A stretch of 64,000 bases of DNA from Tragulus kanchil (taxonomy: Eukaryota > Chordata > Mammalia > Artiodactyla > Tragulidae), in NCBI GenBank assembly GCA_022376925.1, contig JAIOJX010000032.1, positions 203,542,939 through 203,606,938 of the forward strand, read 5' to 3'. The notes below the pieces were generated by a model. It was not told the DNA's origin. It was given only the letters and a program-made list of their open reading frames with translations, and searched no databases. Made by a program: the position numbers and the translations under genes. Positions within the stretch are counted from its first letter, which is position 1. Each line of letters starts with the position of its first letter. Shown here piece by piece: positions 1-11,299 of the stretch.

Positions 1-280
1 GGTCCCAGGTCTCCCCTTTATCTGTTGACCATGTGCAGTGACTTGTCATCTCTGCTCTTAAGATTCCCTGTCATCTAAATGAGGTATCTTCTATCTCAAT
101 GACTTCCATATTTCTTGGATGTCCACTGAAATATACCTCACGATGTAATTAAAAAAACAAAAACAAAAAACACCTGTCACATCGGCCTGTGGAGGTGTCT
201 TTCCAAATATACCAGCTACAGATACCACTGACGTGTCCGCAAAGCAAGCCAGGTCTCGTGTTTAGAGAATCCCTGTATAG

Positions 281-464
281 GGGACTGCCCTGGTTGTCTA
301 GTGGTTAAGAATCCACCTCCCACTGTACGGGACTCAGGTTCAATCCCTGGTTGGGGAAGTAGACTTCCACATACCATGGAACAATGAAGGCCTTGTGCCA
401 CAATGAAAGATCCCTCACGCTGAAGCCAACACCTGATGCAGCCAAAATAAGTAAATATTAAAAA
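281..464 (+). mobile_element. CHR-type tRNA-derived SINE
   Basis: Starts with a tRNA-like head (gggactgccctggttgtc), has a B-box-like ggttcaatccctgg and ends in an A-rich tail (taaatattaaaaag). Flanks agaatccctgtatag and agaatcaccagatag look like a decayed target-site duplication. Diverged and inactive. Confidence 0.8.
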
Positions 465-1364
465 GAATCACCAGATAGAAAGTTCACTGTCTATAATGCA
501 ATGAACCTGCACAGATTCCACCTATAGCCCACAATGAACTCAGCTCCATAGTCGCACCAAAATCCACTCCCCCAAGCTGGAGGGCTCTGATGTTCAGTCT
601 TTGGGTGACCCTGTGAGGTCCCTTTGTTCCCCCAGCTTTGTCTCTAGGATGAGGCTATTGGGAGAGCCCTCCACAGCCCAGGGAGTGCCCTGCGGAGTCT
701 CTGCTCTTCCCAACATCCCACACTCCTGGCGCCACACTACCACCCTCACAAGCCCGGGACCCTCAAAACAAACTTGTATTACCTTCTGCAAAACACAGAA
801 CCAGGTCAAAACAACTTCTCTTGCTGCATTCAAGAAACGTCAGCCAAGTTCCCTGTAACTTCTCTGATGTCTCATTGGCTCTGGGGACCAGCCCTGGCCA
901 AACCCACACCGGAGAGCAGAGAAGTCAGTCCCTGAGGCTCTAAGAGTTTCCATCTACAAGAGTTCAATTCTCTTTTCCCACCAGGAATGTGGTGTTCACT
1001 GTCTATCATGCAAGAGCTAAATCCAGACTCCTAGTGTGCAGAGCTGTACCAGAGGATGGACCCAATCAGGAGTCAGCAAAGCCGGGTCCCAGGTCTCCCC
1101 TTTATCTGTTGACCATGTGCAGTGACTTGTCATCTCTGCTCTTAAGATTCCCTGTCATCTAAATGAGGTATCTTCTATCTCAATGACTTCCATATTTCTT
1201 GGATGTCCACTGAAATATACCTCACGATGTAATTAAAAAAACAAAAACAAAAAACACCTGTCACATCGGCCTGTGGAGGTGTCTTTCCAAATATACCAGC
1301 TACAGATACCACTGACGTGTCCGCAAAGCAAGCCAGGTCTCGTGTTTAGAGAATCCCTGTATAG

Positions 1365-1548
1365 GGGACTGCCCTGGTTGTCTAGTGGTTAAGAATCCAC
1401 CTCCCACTGTACGGGACTCAGGTTCAATCCCTGGTTGGGGAAGTAGACTTCCACATACCATGGAACAATGAAGGCCTTGTGCCACAATGAAAGATCCCTC
1501 ACGCTGAAGCCAACACCTGATGCAGCCAAAATAAGTAAATATTAAAAA
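1365..1548 (+). mobile_element. CHR-type SINE (D1 second copy)
   Basis: Same element as at 281-464, shifted by 1084 bp with identical flanks. It is a product of duplication D1, not an independent insertion. Confidence 0.8.
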
Positions 1549-1936
1549 GAATCACCAGATAGAAAGTTCACTGTCTATAATGCAATGAACCTGCACAGAT
1601 TCCACCTATAGCCCACAATGAACTCAGCTCCATAGTCGCACCAAAATCCACTCCCCCAAGCTGGAGGGCTCTGATGTTCAGTCTTTTGGGTGTCCCTGTG
1701 AGGTCCCTTTGTTCCCCCAGCTTTGTCTCTAGGATGAGGCTATTGGGAGAGCCCTCCACAGCCCAGGGAGTGCCCTGCGGAGTCTCTGCTCTTCCCAACA
1801 TCCCACACTCCCTGGCGCTCACACTACCACCCTCACAAGCCCGGGGACCCTCCTTCCTCTCACTCTAAAACAGAAGCTCCTCTCTGGACCAGGACCCAGC
1901 TGAGGCACAAGAATTCCTTATCTAAAAGTAATTCCA

Positions 1937-2100
1937 GGAACTTCCCTGGTGGTCCAGGGGCTCAGACTCTGTGCTCCCAATGCAGGGGTGCTGGGTTCGA
2001 TCCCTGGTCAGGGAGCTAGATCCCACATGCGCCAACTAAAGGTCTCACCACAACAAAGGTGGAATGAATGCATGAATATTTTAAACAATAATCCTAAAAA
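1937..2100 (+). mobile_element. CHR-type tRNA-derived SINE
   Basis: Head ggaacttccctggtggtcca and B-box ggttcgatccctggtc are both recognisable. The body after 2030 is short and diverged, ending in an A-rich stretch. Single copy. Confidence 0.75.
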
Positions 2101-2104
2101 AGCA

Positions 2105-2704
2105 ATCTCAATGGATCTGATAGAAAAGAAAACGTAAGATGGGAGAGGCGTCGTCCAATCTGAAGACCCTGCTTCGTGGTCACAGAGTTTTATAGACCTG
2201 GTCTCTCTAGCTTTTCTCTCTACTCAGTCCAAGTGCTGTTGACAAGACTTCACAGACAGAGAGGATCAGCAGAGCTGAGGATGGGGGTTGGTGGGTTACT
2301 CTGAGAACCAGGAAAGGAGAACAAATTTGCACCAGGGTGCTGGGAAGATGAACGGGGGCCAGCGTCCTAGATAAGCAGGCTGCAGAAACTAACGCAGCAC
2401 TTCAACAGCAAAAAGGAAGGTGCTGAGAGCAGGTGATCAAGAGTCACAGAGGCCCCAACTTCCGCTTGACACAGCACAACAGGGCATAATCAAATAAATT
2501 ATACTAAAAACTAAGGCAGTGCTCAAAACTCACCACTTTCTAAACTGTACTGCATTTGATGCTACCGATGCTTGTGAACTTCTTTACATCCAATGGACCT
2601 GTGTGGTGGAAATATGATACACTAGCGTGCTACTGTTCATCTCTTCCCAGTTTTGTGGTCACTGGTGTTATGCTGGGAGCCAGAAACCAGCCATGGTAGG
2701 AGTA
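2105..2704. other. Unannotated non-coding stretch
   Basis: About 600 bp with no open frame of note and no repeat family that I can recognise. Confidence 0.5.
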
Positions 2705-2906
2705 TGTGTGTGTTCAGTCCCTCAGCCTGACTCTTTGGGACCCCACGGACTGTAGCCCCTGAGGCTCCTCTGTCCATAGAATTTTCCAAGCAAGAATACT
2801 GGAGTGGGTAGCCATTTCCTACCCCAGAGAATCTTCCCAATCCAGAGATCAAACCCACGTCTCTTAAGTCTCTGCCTTGGCAGGCGGATTCTTTATCAAT
2901 GAACCT
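2705..2906 (-). mobile_element. Bov-A2-type SINE
   Basis: Reverse complement of the ruminant Bov-A monomer: ctgactctttgggacccc, then ggctcctctgtccatagaat, then caagaatactggagtggg and the tRNA-like end. The left edge of duplication D2 (2881) falls inside it, so only its last 25 bp are repeated at 3969. Confidence 0.85.
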
Positions 2907-3518
2907 GGGAACTCGATGCAAAGAGACTCCTCATCTCCCCTCCACCTGCCCCGAGAGCTGGTTGTGAAATAAGCACGGCACTGCTAATTAGTCGCGTGAC
3001 CTCTGTGAGCTATTTCACTTCTCAAGTCTTCAATTTCTTCTCTTGAAAAAGGGTGATGATCACAGTGTCTCCTACAGAACATGTATAGAGGATCAACTAA
3101 AGTCCTGCAGGTAAAACAGCACAAAGCCCGGCTCCTGGTAAACATAAAATTACTTTATCATGCTCACTGTCCTTTAGGAAGGACTTCTTTCTCAAATGTC
3201 ATGCCCAATATCCTAGAAACAAAACCAAGCTTACCAGGGTATAGAGACAACAGAGAGGAGAGCTGATCCTCGAATCAATGAGTCCCACCCTATCCCACCC
3301 CACCTCACCCTGCCCCTTGTCAGCTCTGACTATGTTTAGCTAAAAGGGACCCTTGTTTATGCATGTGTCAGGGAAGGGTAGGGAGGAAAAACCTTAGCAT
3401 CTGATCCTAGTGACTTTGAAAGAACAGCAAATTGATTTGAAGAAAAATTATTCAATAACAGCAACAATAATAATAAACAGTGCTGATTAGAACCGTTTTT
3501 TAAAAAATTAGGGAGGCA

Positions 3519-3823
3519 GGATTTCCCTGGTGTCCAGTAGTTAAGAATCCATCTGCCAATGCAGGGCACACAGGTTTGACTCCTGGTTCAGGAAGATCCC
3601 TCATGCCACAGGGCAGCTAAGCCCGTGAGTCAGAACTCCTGAGCCCGCACATCACAACTACTGAATCCCAAATGCTCTGGAGGCCTGTGTTCTACAAGAG
3701 AAACCATCCCAGTGAGAAGCCTGAGCACAACCAGAGAGTAGCTCCTGCTTGCTGCAACTAGAGAAAGCCTGCGAGTAACAACAAAGACTCAGCACAGCCA
3801 AAAATAAATACATACTTAAAATC
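3519..3823 (+). mobile_element. CHR SINE, near full length
   Basis: Head atttccctggtgtccagtag, long body with the 'agagaagcctg...gcaactagagaaagcc' type 3' region, tail aaaaataaatacatacttaa. Flanked by the target-site duplication agggaggca (3510-3518 and 3824-3832). Confidence 0.85.
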
Positions 3824-4604
3824 AGGGAGGCAAAGGAACTCAGGTTGGGTACCCACTTAAGAAGTCCGATGCACTGTGTTAAGCTTAAGGAGGAATGCCA
3901 ATATAATGGAACATTCTTACTAAGCTGAGCATGGGTTAAGCTTAAAAATGCATTGGAATGCCAATGGACAGGCGGATTCTTTATCAATGAACCTGGGAAC
4001 TCGATGCAAAGAGACCCCATCTCCCCTCCACCTGCCCCGAGAGCTGGTTGTGAAATAAGCACGGCACTGCTAATTAGTCGCGTGACCTCTGTGAGCTATT
4101 TCACTTCTCAAGTCTTCAATTTCTTCTCTTGAAAAAGGGTGATGATCACAGTGTCTCCTACAGAACATGTATAGAGGATCAACTAAAGTCCTGCAGGTAA
4201 AACAGCACAAAGCCCGGCTCCTGGTAAACATAAAATTACTTTATCATGCTCACTGTCCTTTAGGAAGGACTTCTTTCTCAAATGTCATGCCCAATATCCT
4301 AGAAACAAAACCAAGCTTACCAGGGTATAGAGACAACAGAGAGGAGAGCTGATCCTCGAATCAATGAGTCCCACCCTATCCCACCCCACCTCACCCTGCC
4401 CCTTGTCAGCTCTGACTATGTTTAGCTAAAAGGGACCCTTGTTTATGCATGTGTCAGGGAAGGGTAGGGAGGAAAAACCTTAGCATCTGATCCTAGTGAC
4501 TTTGAAAGAACAGCAAATTGATTTGAAGAAAAATTATTCAATAACAGCAACAATAATAATAAACAGTGCTGATTAGAACCGTTTTTTAAAAAATTAGGGA
4601 GGCA

Positions 4605-4909
4605 GGATTTCCCTGGTGTCCAGTAGTTAAGAATCCATCTGCCAATGCAGGGCACACAGGTTTGACTCCTGGTTCAGGAAGATCCCTCATGCCACAGGGC
4701 AGCTAAGCCCGTGAGTCAGAACTCCTGAGCCCGCACATCACAACTACTGAATCCCAAATGCTCTGGAGGCCTGTGTTCTACAAGAGAAACCATCCCAGTG
4801 AGAAGCCTGAGCACAACCAGAGAGTAGCTCCTGCTTGCTGCAACTAGAGAAAGCCTGCGAGTAACAACAAAGACTCAGCACAGCCAAAAATAAATACATA
4901 CTTAAAATC
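4605..4909 (+). mobile_element. CHR SINE (D2 second copy)
   Basis: Copy of the element at 3519-3823 with the same agggaggca flanks, created by duplication D2. Confidence 0.85.
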
Positions 4910-5012
4910 AGGGAGGCAAAGGAACTCAGGTTGGGTACCCACTTAAGAAGTCCGATGCACTGTGTTAAGCTTAAGGAGGGAATGCCAATATAATGGAACA
5001 TTCTTACTAAGC

Positions 5013-6084
5013 GAGAGAAAAGAATTGAGACATTAGGGTTCCGACGTATCTGCACTTAAAGAAGTCTTTCCACTTTCTCTTTCTCTGCATTAATACTGCT
5101 TGGGTCAAGAGTGACTGCTGTTTGTAGAAGAGTGGATGAAGAATACGGTGGAAGAATTAAGCGAGGACTGAGAAAGAGCCCCAAAGAGACCTAGAAAGCC
5201 CAGAGACAGCGATGAACAGGGAGGGGGCGACAGAGCAATAGCCCACCACAGACAATGCTTATCTAATTCTGCCAACAGTCTAGAATCTCACCTCTCATCG
5301 AGCCTCATTGCTGGGCTGTGTTCAGTCACTTTCACCTATTTTCCCTGTTGACATGGGTAGAAAATTGAACAATTACCCTTAAACTCAGAGTGCTCAGATC
5401 ATCCAGATTGCTCCACTCGCAGAAATTAAGTCCTCAATTGCCCCTGGCTAGAAGTGACTCAACTCAGCCTGTCCTTTAGGAATTACACTTTTGGGCTGGC
5501 CCTGGGATTTAGTATTCCTAAGGTTTTGAGGTATTTGATTCTGTCAAACCGGGACCCAGGATACAAAGAGCACCACCTTCTCCAGTGGGGAGCCGGCATG
5601 CCCCAGAGGCACCAGAGGAGCCAGGAAGAGTAACTGAAAATTCCACCTGCAGTCCTAGGCTATACCAAGACGCAGTGGTTACATGGAACAAAGAGCTAAT
5701 TCTTTATTTTTAAGCTCCTGTTGCCAGAGACTTGCCACTTCTAAATCCATATTTGGGGGGGCTCACAAGTTCTTTCCTAATTTGAATTTACCTCAGAGAT
5801 AAACTTTTCTAACGTTGAGTCTGTATCTAATTGTGTTTTCAGAGATTATCTCAAGTTGAACACGGTTCGGTCCATCTTTTTGAAAGACAATTTCTTTTCT
5901 CCCATTGTGTGCTGCACAATGTTCCTTTTTCAAATTTTACATTTCACCTGTTCACTTTCTGAGATCTGGATTTTAGAGCTGCAGGAGACCAAACAGCCCT
6001 AGAAATGCTTCTGCCATCAGAGAGGTGACGGGACTCGGCGTCTGCTGTCTCCTCTATTAGGGCTCCCCCAGCCCCCAACTTCCA
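5013..6084. other. Unique non-coding stretch
   Basis: About 1.07 kb without duplication, recognisable repeat or convincing exon. Mostly AT-rich with scattered stops in all frames. Confidence 0.5.
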
Positions 6085-6440
6085 CCCCCACCCCTTTGCT
6101 GGAAACATCTACACTGCCTTCAAGCTTTGACATTCGGAAGTCATTTCTTCAGAGAGCCCCTCCCCGCTCACCCAATCTAAATCAGGCCTCCACGTCATTC
6201 TCTCTCAGAGCACCCTTGACTCTTCCTTCAGAGGTCTTAACTACAATCTGTCCATCATCGTTTAGTGTGTGACTATGTGTTTAGTCCCCACTGCCCCAGC
6301 TAGACTGTAAGCTGCATGAGGGTAAGGACTAGGAATGTCTTGTGCACCATCATGCCCCCAGTGCCCAGCCCCAAGCACCACACATAGCAGGTATTCAACA
6401 AATGGTGGTTAAATGAAAGAATGAATGAATAAATAAATAA
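6085..6440 (+). mobile_element. L2 LINE 3' end
   Basis: Matches the old mammalian L2 3' end: gactgtaagctgcatgaggg, then cacatagcaggtattcaaca, ending in a gaatgaatgaataaataaat tail. Ancient fragment with no coding capacity. Confidence 0.8.
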
Positions 6441-6588
6441 ATGACCAGCCCAATATCACCTGTAGACTGGATCCAATTCTATTCCAGATCCAAAGCTCTT
6501 TCTCTAACAGCATACTACCTTTAAGGACAGAAGACTAAAGGTTTTAGGGCAAATCAAAAACTTGACTTCAAAAGTAAGCTTATTCTTT

Positions 6589-6859
6589 TAAAAATTTTTT
6601 TTGGCCTCTTTTATTGGTTTTTTATTTATTTAGTTTCATCCATCTTTATTCTTTGGCCTGTGTGGGCCCCCCATCGCAGTGGCCTCTCCTGTAGCAGAGC
6701 ACTGGCTCTGGGTGCATGTGCTCCAGAGCACTGGCTCATAATTGGAGACACCAGTCCAGTTGTTTCGCGGCATGCGGGATCTTCCCGGGCCAGGGATTGA
6801 ATTGGCACCCCTTGCACTGCAAGGCGGACTCTCTACCCACTGGACCACCAGGGAAGCCC
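6589..6859 (-). mobile_element. CHR SINE, short-tailed form
   Basis: On the minus strand it starts ggcttccctggtggtccagt and ends in a T-rich tail on the plus strand. Flanks aagcttattctt and aagtttattctt form the target-site duplication. Belongs to the subfamily also found at 19367 and 36347, which lacks the GC-rich 3' extension. Confidence 0.85.
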
Positions 6860-6974
6860 AAGAGTTTAAGTTTATTCTTGAGATGGATAATTAAGCCACT
6901 AAAGGAAAGATCAGCTTTGCCATCATACAATGTTGGAACCCTGAGGTCATCCGGGGCTCTGACTGTCCATTATG

Positions 6975-7172
6975 GGGCTTCCCCAGGTGGCTCAGAGGTA
7001 AAGAACCTGCTTACAATGCAGGAGACACAGGTTTGACTCCTGGGTCGGGAAGATCCCCTGGAGAAGGAAATGGCAACCCACTCCAGGATTCTTGCCTGGA
7101 GAATTCCATGGACAGAGGAGACTGGTGGGCTACAGTCCATGGGTCGCAAAGAGTCAGACACAACTGAGCACA
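6975..7172 (+). mobile_element. Bov-tA/Bov-A2 SINE
   Basis: tRNA-like head gggcttccccaggtggctca joined to the Bov-A body (ggaaatggcaacccactcca, then ggagaattccatggacag, then tcagacacaactgagcac). Ruminant-specific family. Confidence 0.9.
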
Positions 7173-7744
7173 GAATTACCTACTGTTTTCAGCCATTCTC
7201 CACAGCCACGAACCCCAACTTCCCCGAAGCACTGTGTCAGTTCCAGCTGTGAGTCTACCTCGAATCAGCCCATTAGATGGCTGGCTATCTTCAAATCTCA
7301 TGAAAGGCAGTCTACGTGGGGATGCTGAATATGTGTAGTTGAGAATGGACCAGAGTCGGGGCTCTTCTCTGAGAACTAGCTTCTCTCCTAGTTACAGTGA
7401 ACTCTACTCGCCCTCCCTGTGGAGTCACTCCTCACGGCCAGGCAGCTTACCATGAAGGCTATGCACATGATCCTCTGCCTGATCCTACCCTATCCAGCCT
7501 GCAGGGCCCGGGCAAGTTCGTCTTTCTTCCTGAAGGGCCCTCGGCCCTCTGGGATCATTTCCTTTCCTGACTTCATGGCCCTTAATAAGGTACATCATTA
7601 ATATAGCAACAACCACTTGCTGCCTTTGCCACTCACTACACTGCTGTCTTAGCTAGTTAATCCTTGTAATGCTCTCCATTTTTCATGTTTTGTCTCCCCA
7701 ACAAAGTTCAGTGTTCTTTTAGAGCAGAGCTGTCCAAGGTCTTC
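7173..7744. other. Unannotated stretch between SINE and BovB
   Basis: About 570 bp. Short open frames only; no repeat family or exon recognised. Confidence 0.4.
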
Positions 7745-7910
7745 GGCTATTCATTGCTGTTCAGTCGGTCAGTGCTGTCTGACTCTTTGCGACCCTGGGG
7801 ACTGCTGCACACCAGACGTCCCTGTCCTTCACTATCTCCCGAAGCTTGCTCACGCACATGGCCATTGAGTTGGTGATGCCATCCAATCATCTCATCCTCA
7901 ATCAGCCCCA
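7745..7910 (-). mobile_element. BovB LINE fragment
   Basis: Contains gttggtgatgccatccaatc and atctcatcctcaatc, words typical of the reverse complement of ruminant BovB (RTE clade). Short, non-coding remnant. Confidence 0.7.
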
Positions 7911-8090
7911 CTGATGCTTAAAGGCCTAATAATAGAAAAGTATAGTTCAGGGACATCTCATTCCTACCCCTTTTAAAAAATAAGTAAATATATAATTATG
8001 TATTAGTTATTTCTCTAAACAACTCAATTAGAGAAATGTATATATTCCTGTTGCTACTTCCCATGAAAGAAAACTGTGTATCTATATATA

Positions 8091-8165
8091 TATCTCATAT
8101 ATGCTACAAGACTTATATCTCATTTATGCTACAAGACTTGTATCTCATTTATGCTACAAGACTTT
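8091..8165 (+). repeat. 25-bp repeat, three units
   Basis: Three head-to-tail units of tatctcatttatgctacaag plus actt and one variable base, next to a short (TA)n tract. Units 2 and 3 are almost identical; unit 1 has tat for ttt. Recurs at 9170-9244 through D3. Confidence 0.9.
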
Positions 8166-8317
8166 TTTTCCCTCTGAGTTTATACATTGTCACAAAACTG
8201 AAACATAACAGTCACAGAATCATTCAAGTCTTTTCCTGGGAATGAAATTTTTCTCTAACTAACCCTCTGTTAGTTAACTATGCACTGTTAAAGGGACAAA
8301 GATCACGTAGGGAAGAT

Positions 8318-8989
8318 TTCTGATTTTAGTTTTTTGAATGTTGAGTTTCAAGCCAGCTTTTTCTCTTTTTTACCCTCATCAAGAGGCTCTTTAGTTCCTC
8401 TTCATTTTCTACCATCAGAGTAATATCATCTGCATATCTGAGGTTGCTGATATTTATCCCAACAATCTTGATTCCAGCTTTTTTTTTTTTTTTCCTTTTG
8501 GGGGTTGGTGGGAGGGGGGGCCAGTGGGCCACCTCTACTGGTCCTTCACCCATCTACCCTCATCCATTTTTTTGTCCTTTTGGCCCGTGTGGGCCTCCCA
8601 TCTCAGCGGCCTCTGCCGCGCAGAGCACCCGCCATGGGCGCGTGCGCTCCAGAGCTCCGGCTCGGCAACTGAACACATTGGTCCAGCTGGTCCGCAGCAC
8701 GTGGGATCTTCCCAGGCCAGGGATTGAACCAGCGCCCCCTGCACTGCAAGGTGGCGTCCCCACCCACTGGACCACCAGGGAAGCCCCTTGATTCCAGCTT
8801 TTGAGTCATCCTGTCTTACATTTCGCATGATATATTCTGCATAGAAGTTAAATAAGCAGGGCGACAATACACAGCCTTGACGTACTCCTTTCCCAATTTT
8901 GAACCAGTCTGTTGTTCCATGTCCAGTTCTAACTGTTGCTTCTTAACCAGCATACAGGTTTATCAGGAGACAGGTAAGGTGTTCTAGCC
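8318..8989 (-). mobile_element. BovB LINE, reverse-transcriptase part, SINE-interrupted
   Basis: RTE-clade BovB on the minus strand. A frame through 8326-8467 reads LRYADDITLM, so the reverse transcriptase palm motif YADD is intact (8425-8436). After the embedded SINE at 8483-8786 the element resumes with SPCLFNFYAEYIM, also typical of BovB RT. Frameshifts and the SINE make it inactive. Its continuation is broken by the D3 junction at 8988. Confidence 0.88.
8483..8786 (-). mobile_element. CHR SINE, long-tailed form, inside BovB
   Basis: CpG-rich, apparently young CHR SINE on the minus strand. Flanked by a perfect target-site duplication cttgattccagctttt (8467-8482 and 8787-8802). Its 3' part carries an extra module (agtagaggtggcccactgg on the minus strand, then a C-rich/T-rich stretch before the A tail) shared with the copies at 16859 and 45673. 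Confidence 0.88.
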
Positions 8990-9169
8990 CTGATGCTTAA
9001 AGGCCTAATAATAGAAAAGTATAGTTCAGGGACATCTCATTCCTACCCCTTTTAAAAAATAAGTAAATATATAATTATGTATTAGTTATTTCTCTAAACA
9101 ACTCAATTAGAGAAATGTATATATTCCTGTTGCTACTTCCCATGAAAGAAAACTGTGTATCTATATATA

Positions 9170-9244
9170 TATCTCATATATGCTACAAGACTTATATCTC
9201 ATTTATGCTACAAGACTTGTATCTCATTTATGCTACAAGACTTT
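9170..9244 (+). repeat. 25-bp repeat (D3 second copy)
   Basis: Exact copy of the three 25-bp units at 8091-8165, shifted by 1079 bp. Confidence 0.9.
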
Positions 9245-9396
9245 TTTTCCCTCTGAGTTTATACATTGTCACAAAACTGAAACATAACAGTCACAGAATC
9301 ATTCAAGTCTTTTCCTGGGAATGAAATTTTTCTCTAACTAACCCTCTGTTAGTTAACTATGCACTGTTAAAGGGACAAAGATCACGTAGGGAAGAT

Positions 9397-10215
9397 TTCT
9401 GATTTTAGTTTTTTGAATGTTGAGTTTCAAGCCAGCTTTTTCTCTTTTTTACCCTCATCAAGAGGCTCTTTAGTTCCTCTTCATTTTCTACCATCAGAGT
9501 AATATCATCTGCATATCTGAGGTTGCTGATATTTATCCCAACAATCTTGATTCCAGCTTTTTTTTTTTTTTTCCTTGTGGGGGATGGTGGGGAGGGAGGG
9601 GGGCCAGTGGGCCACCTCTACTGGTCCTTCACCCATCTACCCTCATCCATTTTTTTGTCCTTTTGGCCCGTGTGGGCCTCCCATCTCAGCGGCCTCTGCC
9701 GTCGCAGAGCACCCGCCATGGGCGCGTGCGCTCCAGAGCTCCGGCTCGGCAACTGAACACATTGGTCCAGCTGGTCCGCAGCACGTGGGATCTTCCCAGG
9801 CCAGGGATTGAACCAGCGCCCCCTGCACTGCAAGGTGGCGTCCCCACCCACTGGACCACCAGGGAAGCCCCTTGATTCCAGCTTTTGAGTCATCCTGTCT
9901 TACATTTCGCATGATATATTCTGCATAGAAGTTAAATAAGCAGGGCGACAATACACAGCCTTGACGTACTCCTTTCCCAATTTTGAACCAGTCTGTTGTT
10001 CCATGTCCAGTTCTAACTGTTGCTTCTTAACCAGCATACAGGTTTATCAGGAGACAGGTAAGGTGTTCTAGTATTCCCATCTCTTTAAGAATTTTCCAAA
10101 GTTTGTTGTGATGCACACAGTAAAAGGCTTTAGCATAGTCAATGAAACAGAAGTGGATATTTTTCTGGAATTCCCTTGCTTTCTCTATGATCCAACGGAT
10201 GTTGTCAAGGTCTTA
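9397..10215 (-). mobile_element. BovB LINE (D3 second copy) continuing further
   Basis: Same BovB as at 8318 (YADD codons at 9504-9515), but here it continues without a break past 10071 through the tattcccatctctttaagaa region to about 10215. Copy 2 thus gives the intact right flank. Confidence 0.88.
9562..9870 (-). mobile_element. CHR SINE, long-tailed form (D3 second copy)
   Basis: Duplicate of 8483-8786 with the same target-site duplication (9546-9561 and 9871-9886) and a few extra G and T bases in the tail. Confidence 0.88.
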
Positions 10216-10691
10216 TGAAGGCTCTGAAAATCACTCCCCAAAGCTCTAATTCAAGTTCTCAATGCATTTTGTTCTATTCATACAATGATGTTTAAAAATT
10301 CTATCATTTTTTGAAATATGAATTTGACAACTTTCAGGTCATGCCATCTCCCCTCCAAGCTCGCCACAGGCCTTACCATTCAGCCTTCTGCTGTTTCAAC
10401 TGTTTATATCATCTGCCTGGCCCCTAAAAACATTTGAGCTCACAGTCTGCCTTGGTCGTGCCAACAGTCCCTCTGGAAGACATTTTGGTTAACCATATCA
10501 CCTCTATGCAGCACTTACTCTCTGCTTTCCATTCCAAAAATACGTCCAATCCCAATAGCTCCTTCCTTTTTCTGTTTCTCTTCTCTTCCCTCAAAAGACT
10601 GAGGCACCAATAAACAAGAGGATGTGTTTCTCTTCTCTCCCTTAGCTTCCTCCCCAGGGAAGAAGGAGAACCATGTATCAAGAGAGATGTA
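10216..10691. other. Unannotated stretch
   Basis: About 475 bp, repeated at 11300-11775 by D4. Contains two pyrimidine tracts ending in AG (near 10598 and 10648) that resemble splice acceptors, but no coding frame follows. Nothing else seen. Confidence 0.4.
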
Positions 10692-10829
10692 GGGCTTCCC
10701 TGGCACTCTGGTGGTCAAAACTCCATGCTTCTAATACACGGGGCACAAGCTTTGATCCCTCATCTGGAAACTAAAACCCCACATGTTGCTCAGTGCAACC
10801 AAAAGAAAAAGAAAAGCAGAAACATTTTT
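10692..10829 (+). mobile_element. CHR SINE fragment
   Basis: Head gggcttccctggcactctgg, B-box-like tttgatccctc, then an early A-rich tail. 5' part only. Confidence 0.7.
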
Positions 10830-10844
10830 AAGAGTGATCTAGAA

Positions 10845-11017
10845 GGCTTCCTGGTAGCTCAGTGGTGAAGAGTTTGCTTGCCAATGCAGGAGACACAAGG
10901 TCAATCCCTGATCCAGGAGGATCTCACATGCTGTGAGAAAAGCTAGCCACAACTATTGAGCCTGTGCTCTAGAGCCTCAGAGTCACAACTCTTGAGCCCA
11001 TGTGCCATAACTATTCA
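10845..11017 (+). mobile_element. CHR SINE cut by D4 junction
   Basis: 5' half of the SINE seen complete at 11931-12285. It stops at the D4 junction and has lost several bases near the break (gctgtgagaaaagctagcc against gctgtggagcaactaag). Confidence 0.8.
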
Positions 11018-11299
11018 AGTTAAATAAGCAGAGTGACAATACACAGCCTTGTCGTACTCCTTTCCCAATTTTGAACCAGTCTGTTGTTCCATGTCCAGTT
11101 CTGTTGCTTCTTGACCTACATACTGGTTTCTTAGGAGGCAGGTAAGGTGTTCTAGTATTCCCATCTCTTTAAGAATTTTCCAAAGTTTGTTGTGATGCAC
11201 ACAGTAAAAGGCTTTAGCATAGTCAATGAAACAGAAGTGGATATTTTTCTGGAATTCCCTTGCTTTCTCTATGATCCAACGGATGTTGTCAAGGTCTTA
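11018..11299 (-). mobile_element. BovB LINE segment at the start of D4 copy 2
   Basis: Minus-strand BovB reverse-transcriptase text; the frame includes KLWKILKEMGI and TCLLRN, hallmark BovB words. The first 140 bp differ from copy 1 at 9929-10071 and in places look closer to the ancestral BovB sequence. Confidence 0.85.

Larger units (their letters stand above)
1..1850. repeat. Tandem duplication D1 (period 1084 bp)
   Basis: Bases 1-765 recur at 1085-1850. Copy 2 appears to start at 766, so 766-1084 should match sequence just before the window (inferred). Copy 1 loses single bases in its last 60 bp (cactcctggcgcc against cactccctggcgctc), as expected of a poor contig end. The unit carries one CHR SINE and otherwise unique DNA. 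Most likely an unmerged assembly overlap. Confidence 0.9.
2881..5012. repeat. Tandem duplication D2 (period about 1087 bp)
   Basis: Copy 1 is 2881-3925 and copy 2 is 3969-5012, nearly identical. They are separated by 43 bp of filler (3926-3968) that is a scrambled repeat of nearby words (ttaagctta, ggaatgccaat). Copy 2 lacks three bases near its start (gagaccccatc against gagactcctcatc). The unit holds unique DNA and a CHR SINE. Confidence 0.93.
7911..10071. repeat. Tandem duplication D3 (period 1079 bp)
   Basis: Copy 1 is 7911-8987 and copy 2 is 8990-10071. Both contain a 25-bp triplet repeat, part of a BovB and the same CHR SINE with the same target site. Small differences lie in the SINE poly-pyrimidine and G-rich tail and near ctctgccgcgcag/ctctgccgtcgcag. 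Confidence 0.93.

Noticed and set aside
281..300. tRNA genes at the many gggcttccctgg...ggttcgatccc sites
   Set aside because: These are tRNA-derived SINE heads; they lack a full cloverleaf and carry SINE bodies and A tails.
8326..8553. Active BovB LINE because YADD is intact
   Set aside because: Interrupted by a SINE, frameshifted and lacking most of the element.
10590..10660. Two pyrimidine-AG acceptor-like sites in a row on the plus strand
   Set aside because: No open frame with a donor follows; the pyrimidine-rich text is local composition.
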